From NCBI GenBank assembly GCA_932521025.1, contig OW051472.1, positions 6,324,001-6,388,000 on the forward strand: a stretch of DNA of 64,000 nucleotides. The letters are read 5' to 3'. Source of the DNA: Oscheius onirici (Eukaryota; Nematoda; Chromadorea; Rhabditida; Rhabditidae). Both the position numbers and the translations under genes were made by a program. Below are positions 45,797 to 57,714 of this stretch, piece by piece (positions within the stretch are counted from its first letter, which is position 1; every line of letters starts with the position of its first letter). The notes under the pieces were generated by a model. That model was not told the DNA's origin and made no database searches. It saw only the letters and a program-made list of their open reading frames with translations.

Positions 45797-48030
45797 CTAC
45801 GACATAGAAATTCCTTTCCCACCTGGCACAGTGTTATCCAAAAAGACGGCTACCATTCCTCCAACCAACATTTTGATGCTCAGCAGCATATTCGCGACAT
45901 CGTCCAGCTGTCCGCTTCCGAAGCTGAATGGACTCCTTTCCACGTGTCTCGGTACAATCAGTCCGATCATTAGCGACAATCCAATGATCGAAAGATTCCT
46001 CGATTTTGTCAAGTCAATAAGCTGTAGATTGCTGATGGAGACGCCAGCTATCATGGCGACTCCCATGCACAAGATTCCACCAACTAGGGCCTCCGGAATT
46101 GTGGCCAACAATGAGGCGCATTTGGTGAAAACACCCAGGAAGACGAGAAATAGTCCGGCTAGCTCCATGGTTCGACGGCTAGCAACCTAGAAGATGCGAT
46201 TTTGGGATGATTTGATAGGTAACCTTGGTAAAATGTATCAGAGCAATGTTCTGCGAATCAGTAGTCACGGCTGTTCCGATGCCCATTGATGACGAAAGGA
46301 GGCTACCGAGACCTTGAAAAGTAGCATTTAAACCTGGTCTGATTCGATTTGAAGCTCTTTAGAGCTCAGTGAATCGTTATACCCGAGAGACGGTTGCATT
46401 GTCTCAAGAAACCGTCGCCCATTATCTTTTCGTTCCTCAAAACATTGGGACTTTTGGGAGGACGCCTCTATTCGCACACATTTCACGCTTTTTGATATTC
46501 AACAAAATGTTTTGACGAGCTCTACAGCTTCCAGAACACGCTATAAATTGCTATGGTTGCATTGAGAACCTGCTCTCTCACATCGTACCTTCAACAAGAA
46601 TCCCTCGACTGACAGTCTCATTTGCAGGAGGACGTTGTTTGGTGACTCTTGCCAACAGATTATAATTTCCCAGATTCTCGACCACTGCTGCCAATGATGA
46701 GGCCACATAGCCCACAAAGAGTCCCGAGTTGAAGCGTGGAACTCCAAACATTCCTGTAGAAATATGGTTTGAACACTAAAATTTAACCTGGATGAGGCAG
46801 ATTGAACCATTTGGAGCCGGATAGAACGGTGACTGTTAGATTCCTATCTGTTCTGATTGGACTATCTTTGGGTTCTATGTCTGTGACAGTCAGGACGACA
46901 CACAGGAGCCAGACCCAGACTATGCTCAGCAGGTAGGGAAACTGTCCAAAGAGACGAATCTTTCGGTTCGAAAAGAACAGCGTGATTACGATGGCTTCTA
47001 AGTAGATTGCCATGAGGCCGACGCTAAGCAGCATTCTGAAACGATTGTATCTGAGATACTCTTCCCAACATAAAAAATACATTTTCAAGCTTTTGTATGT
47101 TTAACAAAGTTGTAGTTTTGACGTGATCTACAGCTTTGTAGAACATCGCGAAGCTTGAAAATCTTTTCAAGTCCCGAAGTTTGAGGATATAGATAACGCT
47201 CCGTTGAGATCAATTGAATCTCCTTCTCTGCATGCAGAATATTCCAGGCCTGTCTCGTACTCACACTATTGAAATCCAGTGAAGACTGAGCTTTTCCTCG
47301 ATTGTGGGCATTATAGAGATGCTGAGTAACAGCATGAGAGGCGTGATAGTAACAGGACCAATGAGCTTTGCAACGGCTCCAGCCAAACCAGTAACGCCGA
47401 CACAAAGGAAGACGCATGAAGCTGCCATGAGACTGCCGGCTATCTGAAATCTTAAGATTTATTTTGCCGCTTGGACTTTTGAAGACACATTCTTGTTCTT
47501 GCCGATGTCACTTCTTTTCTGTACATCAGACACTGAGAGCCTCTAATATTTAAAAGAGATCAATGAGTAATCAGCAAATGGCTTGACCCACCTCGTTCAG
47601 TCGTCCCCTCCACTCTTCCGAATCCACATGGTCCGACTCTCCAAAATTACACGAATGTTGGCTTTTGTAAACCAAAAGAGGTGGCAAGAAGGCAATTGAT
47701 GGGCCTTGTAAAATTGGTAGTCTGTATCTTCCAAAAGAGCATCATGTTCCGTTACCTGATACCCAATTTGGTCTGGAGCAAAGTGGCTAGCCCGCAGGCC
47801 ACAAAGGTCGCAGATATCAGTTGTACTCTAAGAGATACGGTCGCATTTCCAGCACATACTACCTCGGAGACAAGAATGGGATAGACGAGGAAACCGGGAG
47901 TACTTATCATGGCTTGCTAAAGGGCAAAAACTGAATTTTCTCAACAAAAAAAGGATACCTGCAACCCGAAGAGGATTGCATCGTTCCATCTGGGAATCTC
48001 ATTTACTCCCAGCTGAAGACCGTTTTCCAT
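45797..48030 (-). CDS. SLC23-type nucleobase/ascorbate transporter
   Basis: A minus-strand, many-exon gene for a multi-pass membrane transporter of the SLC23/NAT family, which moves ascorbate or nucleobases with sodium or protons. The ATG at 48030 (MENGLQLGVNEIPRWNDAIL) follows an acceptor directly, and the expected first helix FGLQQAMISTPGFLVYPILV comes next. Later blocks: AATLLQTKLGIRGPSIAFLP-type segment (seen as CGLATLLQTKLGIR then GPSIAFLPPLLVYKS), SLMAASCVFLCVGVTGLAGA, IGPVTITPLMLLLSISIM, and near the end VGGILCMGVAMIAGVSISNL, RNLSIIGLSLMIGLIVPRH and VAVFLDNTVPGG. The protein stops 6 residues after LDNTVPGG, so the usual C-terminal tail beyond this motif is missing. Two introns carry palindromic repeats. 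A start at 48190 on an upstream exon was considered, but the frame does not join. Confidence 0.85.
46484..46545. repeat. Palindromic dispersed repeat in an SLC23 intron
   Basis: cacgctttttgatattcaac, then the loop ttttgacgagctctacagct and ccagaacacgc. The loop matches the sup-12 intron copy; the arms are imperfect. Confidence 0.65.
47079..47164. repeat. Palindromic dispersed repeat in an SLC23 intron, best-preserved copy
   Basis: The left arm cattttcaagcttttgtatg continues to caaagttgtag. The right arm starts ctacagctttgtagaacatc and ends gcgaagcttgaaaat. The arms pair over about 35 bp around the loop ttttgacgtgat. This is the longest and cleanest member of the family in the window. Confidence 0.85.
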
Positions 48031-48545
48031 TGTTTTGACGCTGGAAATATAGGGTAGTAGTGACACGCGAGAACGACACAAAAGAGAGACCTTTTCGAGA
48101 GGTGTAATGACTTAAAAGAAGCGGGAGAAGGTCATATGTGTTGGTCGCCTCTGTTCTGTTCGGAAACCGAGGACCGGACATGGAAAACATTCGACGGATC
48201 TACATACTGAACAAGCAAGACTGATTTCGGCCGGGAAGTTTGTGGTAACAACAATTTATTTGGGAGACAAATAAATCTAATTGTAAAACAGTGGATCGGC
48301 AACAGAACGAAGTAACAGGGGAAGATTAGGAATCTCTATTTTTAGCCCTGAAAGAGCTTTTGCTATTCTAGTTTTTGAATAACGTTATAGTTTCTATTTT
48401 GAAAAAAGAAACTTATAAAGTTTTAATAAAAGTTTATATTGCTTCTGAAATTTGAACTCAAAAGAGGATACAATAACAGGATCTTCTCGTCGCAGTAGGT
48501 ACGTTCTCTTTCCCCCAGAGACTTCAGTAGCTTCTACTTCCAGAA
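48031..48545. other. Divergent promoter between SLC23 (-) and TTBK-like kinase (+)
   Basis: AT-rich DNA. The part from 48287 to the kinase ATG is duplicated, inverted, at 61060-61332. A minus-strand frame starting at 48190 (MFSMSGPRFPNRTEATNTYD) is open but does not join the SLC23 frame. Confidence 0.6.
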
Positions 48546-49743
48546 ATGAGTGGTCCCGTCGGCGCAGTCAATCTGAAGATCGGCGACAAGGTGCTCAACT
48601 ACCAAATCAAGAAGAAGCTGGGAGAAGGAGCCTGTGGCCAAGTCTTTCTGGTGACTGCTACTGACAAGGACGGCAAATTGACGGGACGCGCTGCAATGAA
48701 GATCGAGCCGAGGATGAAGAGAAAGGACGACGAGATTCTCCGGATGGAAATCTACGTCATAAACAAGCTGCAGCAGTCGCGCCATGTGCCGAAGATTTTG
48801 GCCAGTGGAACACGTCCCAACTTCACCTTCCTCGTTATGAGTCTGCTGGGACGAGAGCTCTTCGAGATCAGAAGAAGACTGCCCGGAAGGAAGATGACGG
48901 CTCCGAGCGCTCTGAGAGTTGGCATCCAGCTCATGAAGGGATTCGAGGACATTCACGCCAGCGGATTCGTCCACAGAGATTGCAAAAGCCAAAATATGGC
49001 TATGGGATTTCGCAATCCTCTGGTATGTTTCTTTTGTTTTATTGGGAATGTCCAGTAGTATTCATCATTGAAACGAATCTCTCTGACAACGTCTGTATTT
49101 TCAGGTAGTCTACATCTTCGACTTTGGACTGGCCAGACAGATTCTGATCGAGGATGCGAAGACGGGAAAGAAGACTCTTCGTCCGGCCCGCAGCAAGGTC
49201 ATGTTCAGAGGAACGAGTCGCTACTGCTCCATCAACATCCATCAAGCCAAGGAGGCAGGACGTCATGACGACCTCTACGGCGTGCTCTACAGCTTGATCG
49301 AGTGCATCACGGGAACGCTGCCATGGAAGGGAAAGGCTCGCAAGGAATGCGAGAGACTCAAGGCGCAGACTCCGGAGGAGCAACTGTGTCAGGGCTGTCC
49401 TCCGTCCTTCCTCGATATTGCCAAGAAGCTGAAGCAGATGACCTACACGGACACGCCGCCCTACATGGCCTTCATGGACAAGCTGAAAAAGGACCTGCCG
49501 AAGGGAGTCAAGATGACGGATCCCTACGAATGGTCAAAGCCGGGACAGGCTCTAGATGAGCACTGGGAGGATAAGGCCGGAGGAATGGTGTCGGAGAGAG
49601 AAGCCGCCGAGATTGACCGAGCCGAGGCAGTCGATGCGGCTACCAACAGGGACTGCGAGGAGAGTGCTGTGACGGAGGACCAAGAGTCGAACAACGATTT
49701 CGACCAAGACATGAGCAAGGAGAACACACTCGACGGCTTGTAG
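48546..49743 (+). CDS. TTBK/CK1-family protein kinase
   Basis: Two exons (48546-49022, 49105-49743) encode 371 aa. The kinase domain spans about residues 20-280. The glycine loop is KLGEGACGQVFLV, the ATP lysine is in AAMKIEP, the catalytic loop is VHRDCKSQNMAMG (HRD-Lys-Asn retained, but Cys replaces the usual hydrophobic residue) and the metal site is IFDFGLARQ. GTSRYCSINIHQAKEAGRHD then DLYGVLYSLIECITGTLPW is the CK1/TTBK signature (no APE motif). The C-terminal 90 aa are acidic, ending [15 protein letters not shown]. Nematodes have a large expansion of such kinases, many sperm-expressed; this one's role is not readable. The coding sequence is notably GC-richer and strongly codon-biased. 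An inverted, internally deleted copy lies at 60721-61332. Confidence 0.92.
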
Positions 49744-50559
49744 ACTAACAATCGCGAGAATAAATATGAATAAACTAACTTCTCCTCTTTTCCTATATTT
49801 CAAAAGGCAGTTCTTTTCAAAAGACAACCATAATTCTCCCCAAGCACTTCGTGTTTACACGATATCTGTGAATGCATGTTTTCTCAACGGAATGACGTCA
49901 TTTTTTTGGTCAGGCCATGCTGTTTCGCATTCGTTTGTTCCCCTTTTGGCTGCTGTTCGCGGCAGACAATCGGCCCATTTTATCGCAGCCCGAGAATTTT
50001 CACGGAAAAGTGCACAACTGTCAAAGTCTGTCTTGGGCAGCTGTCTCGTCCGAATATTATGTTTCTTTTGGCTCTTGCCGAAGATCACGTGGTTTTCATC
50101 TATGAATGTAAACAAACAACAAGTCGAGTGTGGTCTTTTCTGCCATGTTTCTGTTTCTTTAGCCTCGTTTTTTCTTTTGACAGCAAATTTATGCCTGCTT
50201 TACTTTTTACTCTCTTAAACAAAAATTGTTTTCAATATGCCAGAATAGTTGGATATATAACTTGCTGGAAGAATTTTCATGCATTTTTCACATAGCTGTG
50301 TTTTCGCTATTTTGGCAGAAGATCAAAACTATCCGGTCGTGAAGGCTCAAACATCAGTGTTCATCCATTTTTTACGTATCGTGTTTTCCTGTTCTCACTT
50401 CATAATTTGAATGACTCAGCTTCCACAGAACAATTTGTGTTTCTGCTCTCAAAATCTATGCATTCTGGCGTATTCGCGCTCCTTTTTGTTACCTTGAACC
50501 TCTACTCAATATTTTTTATATATCTCAATGTTCATCTATTCGACCTAATTCTTCCAGAA
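49744..50559. other. Intergenic region between kinase and PTDSS genes
   Basis: Kinase 3' end with AATAAA strings at about 49760-49775, then T-rich DNA with no convincing gene. An acceptor (cttccag|aa) precedes the PTDSS ATG. Confidence 0.6.
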
Positions 50560-52397
50560 ATGAAAAATGACGAGAAGCCGAAAAAAACAAGAAGACGAGT
50601 ACAAATAAGCGAATCGTGTTCTGAACATGAAGATGATCATCCACGAGATAGATGGGGAGACGCGGCTGGCACAACAGAAGGCGAGCCCGATTATGACACC
50701 GACAGGTAGGCATTTTCTGTTAATTTTCAATTTTAATCTTTTTTTTTTCAGCAAAAACAGGACTGTGCGAAGGAAATCTCGAAAAGAGTTGGAAAGAGTC
50801 CACTTCCAGATGGTCAATGACCGCGTAGTCGAAGATATCACTGTCGAGGTGCTCTACAAGCCGCACACACTGACACTTCTCTTTGTTGTGTGTGCAGTTT
50901 TGGTCTACATAGCTATTACTGGGTAAGATTTTGTTCTTTTTGACCATGTTGATGAGAATATGTTTTATATATAAAATACATTTTCAGATCTGTCTCCGTG
51001 ACTGAAAAGAACATCTACGACGGTTGCATGGGTACATTGGCCCTTTTCCTCATCATCAGCGCTCTGGCCTTCCCCAACGGACCTTTTATTCGACCACATC
51101 CCGTGCTGTGGCGAATAATCTTCGGCCTCTCCGTCGTCTACCTCATGATTCTGCAATTCACGCTGTTCCAATCGTACGACGACGTGAAGAGCGTTCTCAC
51201 GTGGCTCGATCCCAAAGGATTGGGAGCTTCATCGCTGGATGAGAAAGACTACGCCATAAACTGTTCCGATGTAAGCTTAGCAAGAATCTGGAGCCATTGT
51301 GACATCTTCGCCGTCGGTCATTTTCTCGGCTGGGCCATGAAGGCTCTTCTCATTCGACACAGCATTCTCTGCTGGTACATCAGCATCGCTTGGGAGCTTA
51401 CAGAGGTAATTTTCTCATTCGTCAGAATATCTTTGTCGTTTTCAGATTGTCTTCACAAATATGCTGCCGAATTTCGCCGAATGCTGGTGGGATGCTCTCA
51501 TTCTCGATGTGCTGGTCTGTAATGGTCTCGGAATCTGGTTCGGTCTACAAGTCTGCAAGTTTTTCGACGCCAGACAGTTCCACTGGGAGAGTATCATGTA
51601 AGTTCCGCTAGTTAATGTAGTATCTTTTACTTCAGGGAAGCCAAGGGACATCGTGCCAAGTTCAAGCGAGCCGTTCTTCAATTCACACCAGAAAACTGGA
51701 GCAAGACGGAATGGTTCGGCGTGCCGGCTCTGAAAAGGACCGTTGCCGTATATCTCTTCGTCATGATTTGGCTGCTGACCGAACTAAACACCTTCTTCCT
51801 GAAGCACGTCTTCGCCGTTGACACAAAACATGGAGTCGTTTTCTGGCGACTCATACTTATCGCCTGGATTTCTGCTCCCTCTATCAGGTTTCTTTCCTAT
51901 TTTGACTCAAAACAAAGCCGAATTGTAGACAGTACTACACCTACGCTACCGATCCACTCGTAAAACGACTCGGAATGCAATGCTGGGTCTATTGTGCTAT
52001 CACAGCATTAGAAGCCGCAATCTGTGTCAAGTTCGGACGAAATATGTTCCCATTGGCTGATTGGCGTCTTCTCATCTTCTGGATCGTCTTCTTGGTTTGT
52101 TCCTGTCATATATTCGACGCAATTTGTGTATTTTTAGGTTATTGGCACCTGGTTCAGTATCTGGCTGTCCGTCTGGTGGGCCTACACCCCCTTTGCCGTA
52201 AGTTCTCCTTCTCTTTTCTTTAAATTCATCGACAAAATCGGCTTTTAACATTGATTCAGGACACAAAAAAGGAAGTCGTTGGTGGAGAGACCAGAATGAC
52301 GTATCTCGACTCTTCCCACGAGAATCTTGGCTCTATTCACGAGGATGTTCGTCGACGACGACGTGATCTCGGCTTCAGCGAAAGCGACGTTTACTAA
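50560..52397 (+). CDS. PTDSS1: Phosphatidylserine synthase (PTDSS1/2, PSSY-like)
   Basis: About eight exons encode roughly 470 aa, the usual size. The enzyme swaps the head group of PC or PE for serine in the ER and mitochondria-associated membrane. The charged N terminus (MKNDEKPKKTRRRVQISESC) leads to the conserved first block VNDRVVEDITVEVLYKPHTL and a helix TLLFVVCAVLVYIAITG. Later blocks are diagnostic: FPNGPFIRPHPVLWRIIFGL, FDIFAVGHFLGWAMKALLIR-type segment (seen as CDIFAVGHFLGWAMKALLIR), [53 protein letters not shown] and LTELNTFFLKHVFAVDTKH. About eight to ten membrane helices. The C terminus is cytosolic with an Arg cluster (EDVRRRRRDLGFSESDVY). The start follows an acceptor within two bases. 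Confidence 0.95.
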
Positions 52398-52570
52398 GCC
52401 CTCCTTTTTTCCTATTTTGTTCGCATGTTGTCACAGCTGGCCATATCCTTATTACTTTCCCCTAATTTCGGTATTAGACCCTAGGTGCTGATTTTGTCCT
52501 CCCAGAGATTTCCCCCGAAAACGTACAAAGGGTCTTTATTCATTTCGAGATAAATTTTTTCTTTTCCAGA

Positions 52571-53412
52571 CTAGACTCTCTTCAGGGTGATGTTGAAAGT
52601 CTGGACTTCGTCTTGCCCCTCAATGCGGTACAGTCCGTTCTGCTGAATGGTCATTCTTTCCTGATAAATCTGGCCATTGATCATCTTCTCGAGGAGAATT
52701 CTTCTTGGGTTCAGCATGAACCAGCGGCGATTTTCGCGCCATTCTGCATCAAAGGCGACCACATAAGTTGTGGCAGGATTGGCTCCTCTTGTCAGAACAT
52801 ATTTCGAGAAACCAGGCTGTCCGTTTGCCTAAATTTTAAGGGGATTAAAACTAAATTTCGCAACCTACAGTCGCCCATGTGATGGTCAGAGGACGTGCCG
52901 GGTCGTTGGGCTCGCGAGTCCAGGTTCCATAGAAGATCGGAGGCAGTTTTCTGAGAAATTTGAATCGGAGGTTCTGAACTTACTCGTAGTTGCAGAGAGT
53001 GTAATACAACTCGGGGAGATTAGCCGCAGCCACACTCTGAACATTTGACAATTTGTTTAGTGAGCTTTGGACAACAGCATTTGTTGAATTACGAATAAAA
53101 AAAGTCATTTCTCAAGAAATTGGAACGCTGTTTCTATGACCTATGAACTCTTGTTTTTCTCCATTGTTTTATGGGTCGGTTAGTAATTTTAGTGACAAGC
53201 GGATACTAGTTCTATTGACCTTTCTTCCCCCTCTCTCCCCCGAACCTATGCAACCGTGTTCTCATGAAGTCCTGCCGTGGTCGATAGTTTTTACCGCACC
53301 TTTACCGTATGTAGGAAGTACCCTTTGTATCGGGCCCATCGGTGAAAATGACGCTAGTTTCCTCCGAGTTTAGTATCCTTACCACGAGAAGAAGTCCAAG
53401 AAGAGTCTTCAT
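52571..53412 (-). CDS. Small secreted protein, unrecognised family
   Basis: A minus-strand gene of four exons and about 130 aa. The start at 53412 gives the signal peptide MKTLLGLLLV, joined across an intron to SVAAANLPELYYTLCNYE. Later exons give KLPPIFYGTWTREPNDPARP, QPGFSKYVLTRGANPATTYV and WRENRRWFMLNPRRILLEKM, ending QTFNITLKRV. Alternating hydrophobic residues and the GTW motif recall lipocalin-like beta barrels, but this is weak inference; I do not recognise the family. The last intron and the one between LPELYY and KLPP are short; exon borders are tentative. Confidence 0.65.
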
Positions 53413-53895
53413 TCCTTGCTGGCAGATGAGCTGTCGATCTCAGAATCTTATCTCCTTTCGCCTTTTATCCAGCTACGTTATCACTTTTTATGATCGAAAA
53501 TAATGGCCAAATAGCCTATTTCCGAAGATCAAAATGCCCTTTTTTATCATGGCCAAAAAGGTTCAACCAGAAAAGGCAACTTCACAGAACAGAATGCTTC
53601 CCTTACCATTGTTTTTTTGGATATGTACAGACTGGGGTTGAAACTATTATAGTTCCACGGTATTGTTTGTATGCCCGCACCATCGAAAGAGTCAAGGAGA
53701 ATTGAGACTAGTGGGAAAGGAGAGGATAGGCTGAGGTCGTCGTACTGAACTATAACAGACCATGAGTAACTGATTGGGAATTTCTGGAATATACGCTTCA
53801 TCTGTTTAATTTATGTTTGTCTGTTGAAAAATATATTTACATACTGTACATAGACCATTGACTACGGTACTGGCCAATTTGAAAGAACCGCAAAG
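53413..53895. other. Intergenic region between two minus-strand genes
   Basis: The secreted gene's promoter and the 3' flank of the F-box gene. No motif-bearing frame was seen. Confidence 0.5.
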
Positions 53896-55136
53896 TTAGG
53901 AATGTCGGCGATGACGCACGACTCCACGAAGATGACGCACGACTCCACGAAGACCAAAGTTACGAAGAGTACGCATACGGACAGGGAAAGGATCGCCCAG
54001 AAACTTCTTCTCGGGATCGGCAAACTCGTCATCCGGGTGGAATTTGATCTCTTCGGGGAAAGTGAAGACGACTTGGGTGTTGCCGAATTTTGAACCATAA
54101 TGACCCGCCCAGAACTGATCGTCTTTTCCCTGCGAAAGTATTGCAATACTTCTGATCCCTGCCGGATAGTCGGTGAATTCGAAGGTTACCGTCTCCCATT
54201 GCATTCCTCCTGCAATTTCCGGAAATATTCAAAAATCAGATGTTACTCACCGACCCACTGATCCCATCGTTTTTCGGCTCTTTGAAACCGGGGCAAAATG
54301 ACGTTGCGGTCGAAGAATTCGTTGGATTTCAGAAGTTGTGCGCAAATTTCGTAGCGGGCGGCACAGTCTGTGCGACAGATTTGCATCTCGCTTATGGTGA
54401 TTTTTGGCCGAATCTTGTCCATCACCCAGTCCTGAAATAGAGTGTTTGTGCATAGTAAAAAATATTATAATTGTGCATAGTAAAAAACAACGATCTATAC
54501 AAATGACAATTTAAACCAACCTCCACACCATAATCCCTTAAATTTATCATGTACATCCTTCTACACCACTGATAGCTCGTAGCCAAACAAATTGGAATGT
54601 CCGGATGGGCCACTGCGTAGCCAGGTTCTCGTTCCAACTTAAACCTGCAACAAGTCAATATAAAACTGAGCTTTACAGACACTCACCCATCACCGCCATG
54701 CTCTAACTGTAAGTATTCTTCCAATTTCTGAATAGTGTCGTCTGTCTGAAGAGGCCGAACAAGATTTCGACAATAGGGATTTCCCCTATACATTTTGCGA
54801 TAATTGAAGTTGTCAGTATCGTCCGAAGGGCCTGCCTCGTCCGCTTCGTGATTTAGCACAAATCTTCGCCATTCCAGTGGAGGAAGAGCTATTCCTTCAT
54901 ACTCACATTTCAAAATCCAGAATTTATTGCTTTCCAGAATGTTATGAAGGAATTTACAAATCTGAAAGGAAAAATCTGTGAATAGGACTTTTGACTACCT
55001 TTGAACAAGCGAAGAGAGTTTCATAGTCAGAACGAAGAAAGATGTTCTGCCATAGGTCTACTCCGTATTTGTCAAAATCCATTGGCCCCACAGGTGGTCT
55101 TGATATGGCACTCATCAGCTTATTAAAAATTTCCAT
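53896..55136 (-). CDS. F-box protein with FBA domain (FBXO2/6/44-like)
   Basis: A minus-strand gene of five main exons and about 310 aa. The N-terminal F-box is degenerate: KYGVDLWQNIFLRSDYETLF then ICKFLHNILESNKFWILKCE. The FBA domain follows: FNYRKMYRGNPYCRNLVRPL, DWVMDKIRPKITISEMQICR, CAARYEICAQLLKS, WETVTFEFTDYPAGIRSIAI and FWAGHYGSKFGNTQVVF, matching the jelly-roll of FBXO2/6/27/44. In mammals this domain binds high-mannose glycoproteins for SCF ubiquitination in ER-associated degradation; whether sugar binding is kept here is unknown. The C-terminal tail has a 21-nt in-frame tandem duplication giving LRGVVRHLRGVVRH. The chosen start is at 55136; the first exon is short and Met-rich. Confidence 0.85.
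53910..53951. repeat. Two-copy 21-bp tandem repeat in the F-box gene
   Basis: gatgacgcacgactccacgaa (21 nt) occurs twice in a row with no mismatch, adding seven residues to the very C terminus. It is a probable recent slippage duplication. Confidence 0.9.
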
Positions 55137-55945
55137 GCGCTCAAAGGCAGAAGAATTAAATGAAGGGGAGGTGAGATGAGCGGCAGTCTGAATGCCTATG
55201 TATCGATTTAGAACTGATCGATTAAAAACTGCTTATTTTTTATTGATTTTGAGCTATCGAAATAGACCTGCTCGAATTGCCTCTGATACATACTGCACTC
55301 GAGTGCAGAGAAATAGTTCGAAAGTGCGATAGTGAAAATTCGAAATATTTTCAGTTTGAAATTGTTTTAATAGTTTTAAACCGATACAGACCTGTCTGAA
55401 GCGTTTATATACGCCCCTATGTTGAAATCCAAAGGAAAACAGGGTGAGTCACCCTAAAACACTGATGTTCCCGTTTCTCCGAAAGTACCCAAGTTCCAGT
55501 GCGTAACAAATACTGAGAAACCGGGTGTTTAGTCAGTTTTTTGGGTGCAAAAAAAAAACAAAGCTGGTTCCTCGACGAAAAAAACGAATTCAAAACTCGC
55601 GGCGAGCAGTGATTGCAAGCAGTCCTTTAACCTGAGGGGTCCCGGCAGGAAAATGTTTCCAACAAGAGGGAAAAATGATTTCAAAGACTTTGTTCTTTTC
55701 CCATAGTTCTCTTCAGCAGTTTGTGGTGTTTTCTTGTATTTTTTTCTGGTTTGAGCGTTCCAAGTCGTCCCATGCTCAGTCATGCAACATTATTCATTTT
55801 GGAACATTCGCTAACTTGAATAACTTATTTTGACCCGACCAACTTGAAAGTTTGTGCTATCCAGAAAAAAAAAATTAAAAAGCTCGTTTCATTATCAAAG
55901 CCACTAAAACTAGTAATTTCCAGCTATTTATGTCCAGTAGAGCCC
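55137..55945. other. Divergent intergenic region between F-box (-) and CDC7 (+) genes
   Basis: AT-rich with no convincing gene; a 9-A run lies near 55550. An acceptor (gtccag) sits eight bases before the CDC7 ATG. Confidence 0.6.
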
Positions 55946-57438
<1,493 letters not shown>

Positions 57439-57714
57439 AAATTTCCCATTTGCTCATTTTCCGGTGATTCGAACTGTTACGTGTAAACGCGATAATTTTG
57501 CCTTTTGACCTTGTTTTACGGGATTTCTGCTCGTTCAGCATTAAATTCTTGTTACATGAATAACTACTAGCCGATTTTTTGGTCTCTTTCCAAGTTTACC
57601 TGTACAATTGATTGCTTGCCACCGGTAGTCTACTTTTTCAAATCGATTTCCGCTTCTAACAGTTTCATATTTCGCTTTGATCATTCTTCTCCTTCATCAC
57701 GTTCAATTTTCCAG

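Noticed and set aside
47999-48190. Minus-strand frame MFSMSGPRFPNRTEATNTYD as the SLC23 first exon
   Set aside because: Its donor phase does not join the SLC23 frame without a stop. The ATG at 48030, right after an acceptor, fits better; this may be 5' UTR or outron.
49855-50295. Overlapping frames of 60-150 codons between the kinase and PTDSS genes
   Set aside because: T-rich, Phe/Cys-heavy translations with no motifs; they look like chance frames in AT-rich DNA.
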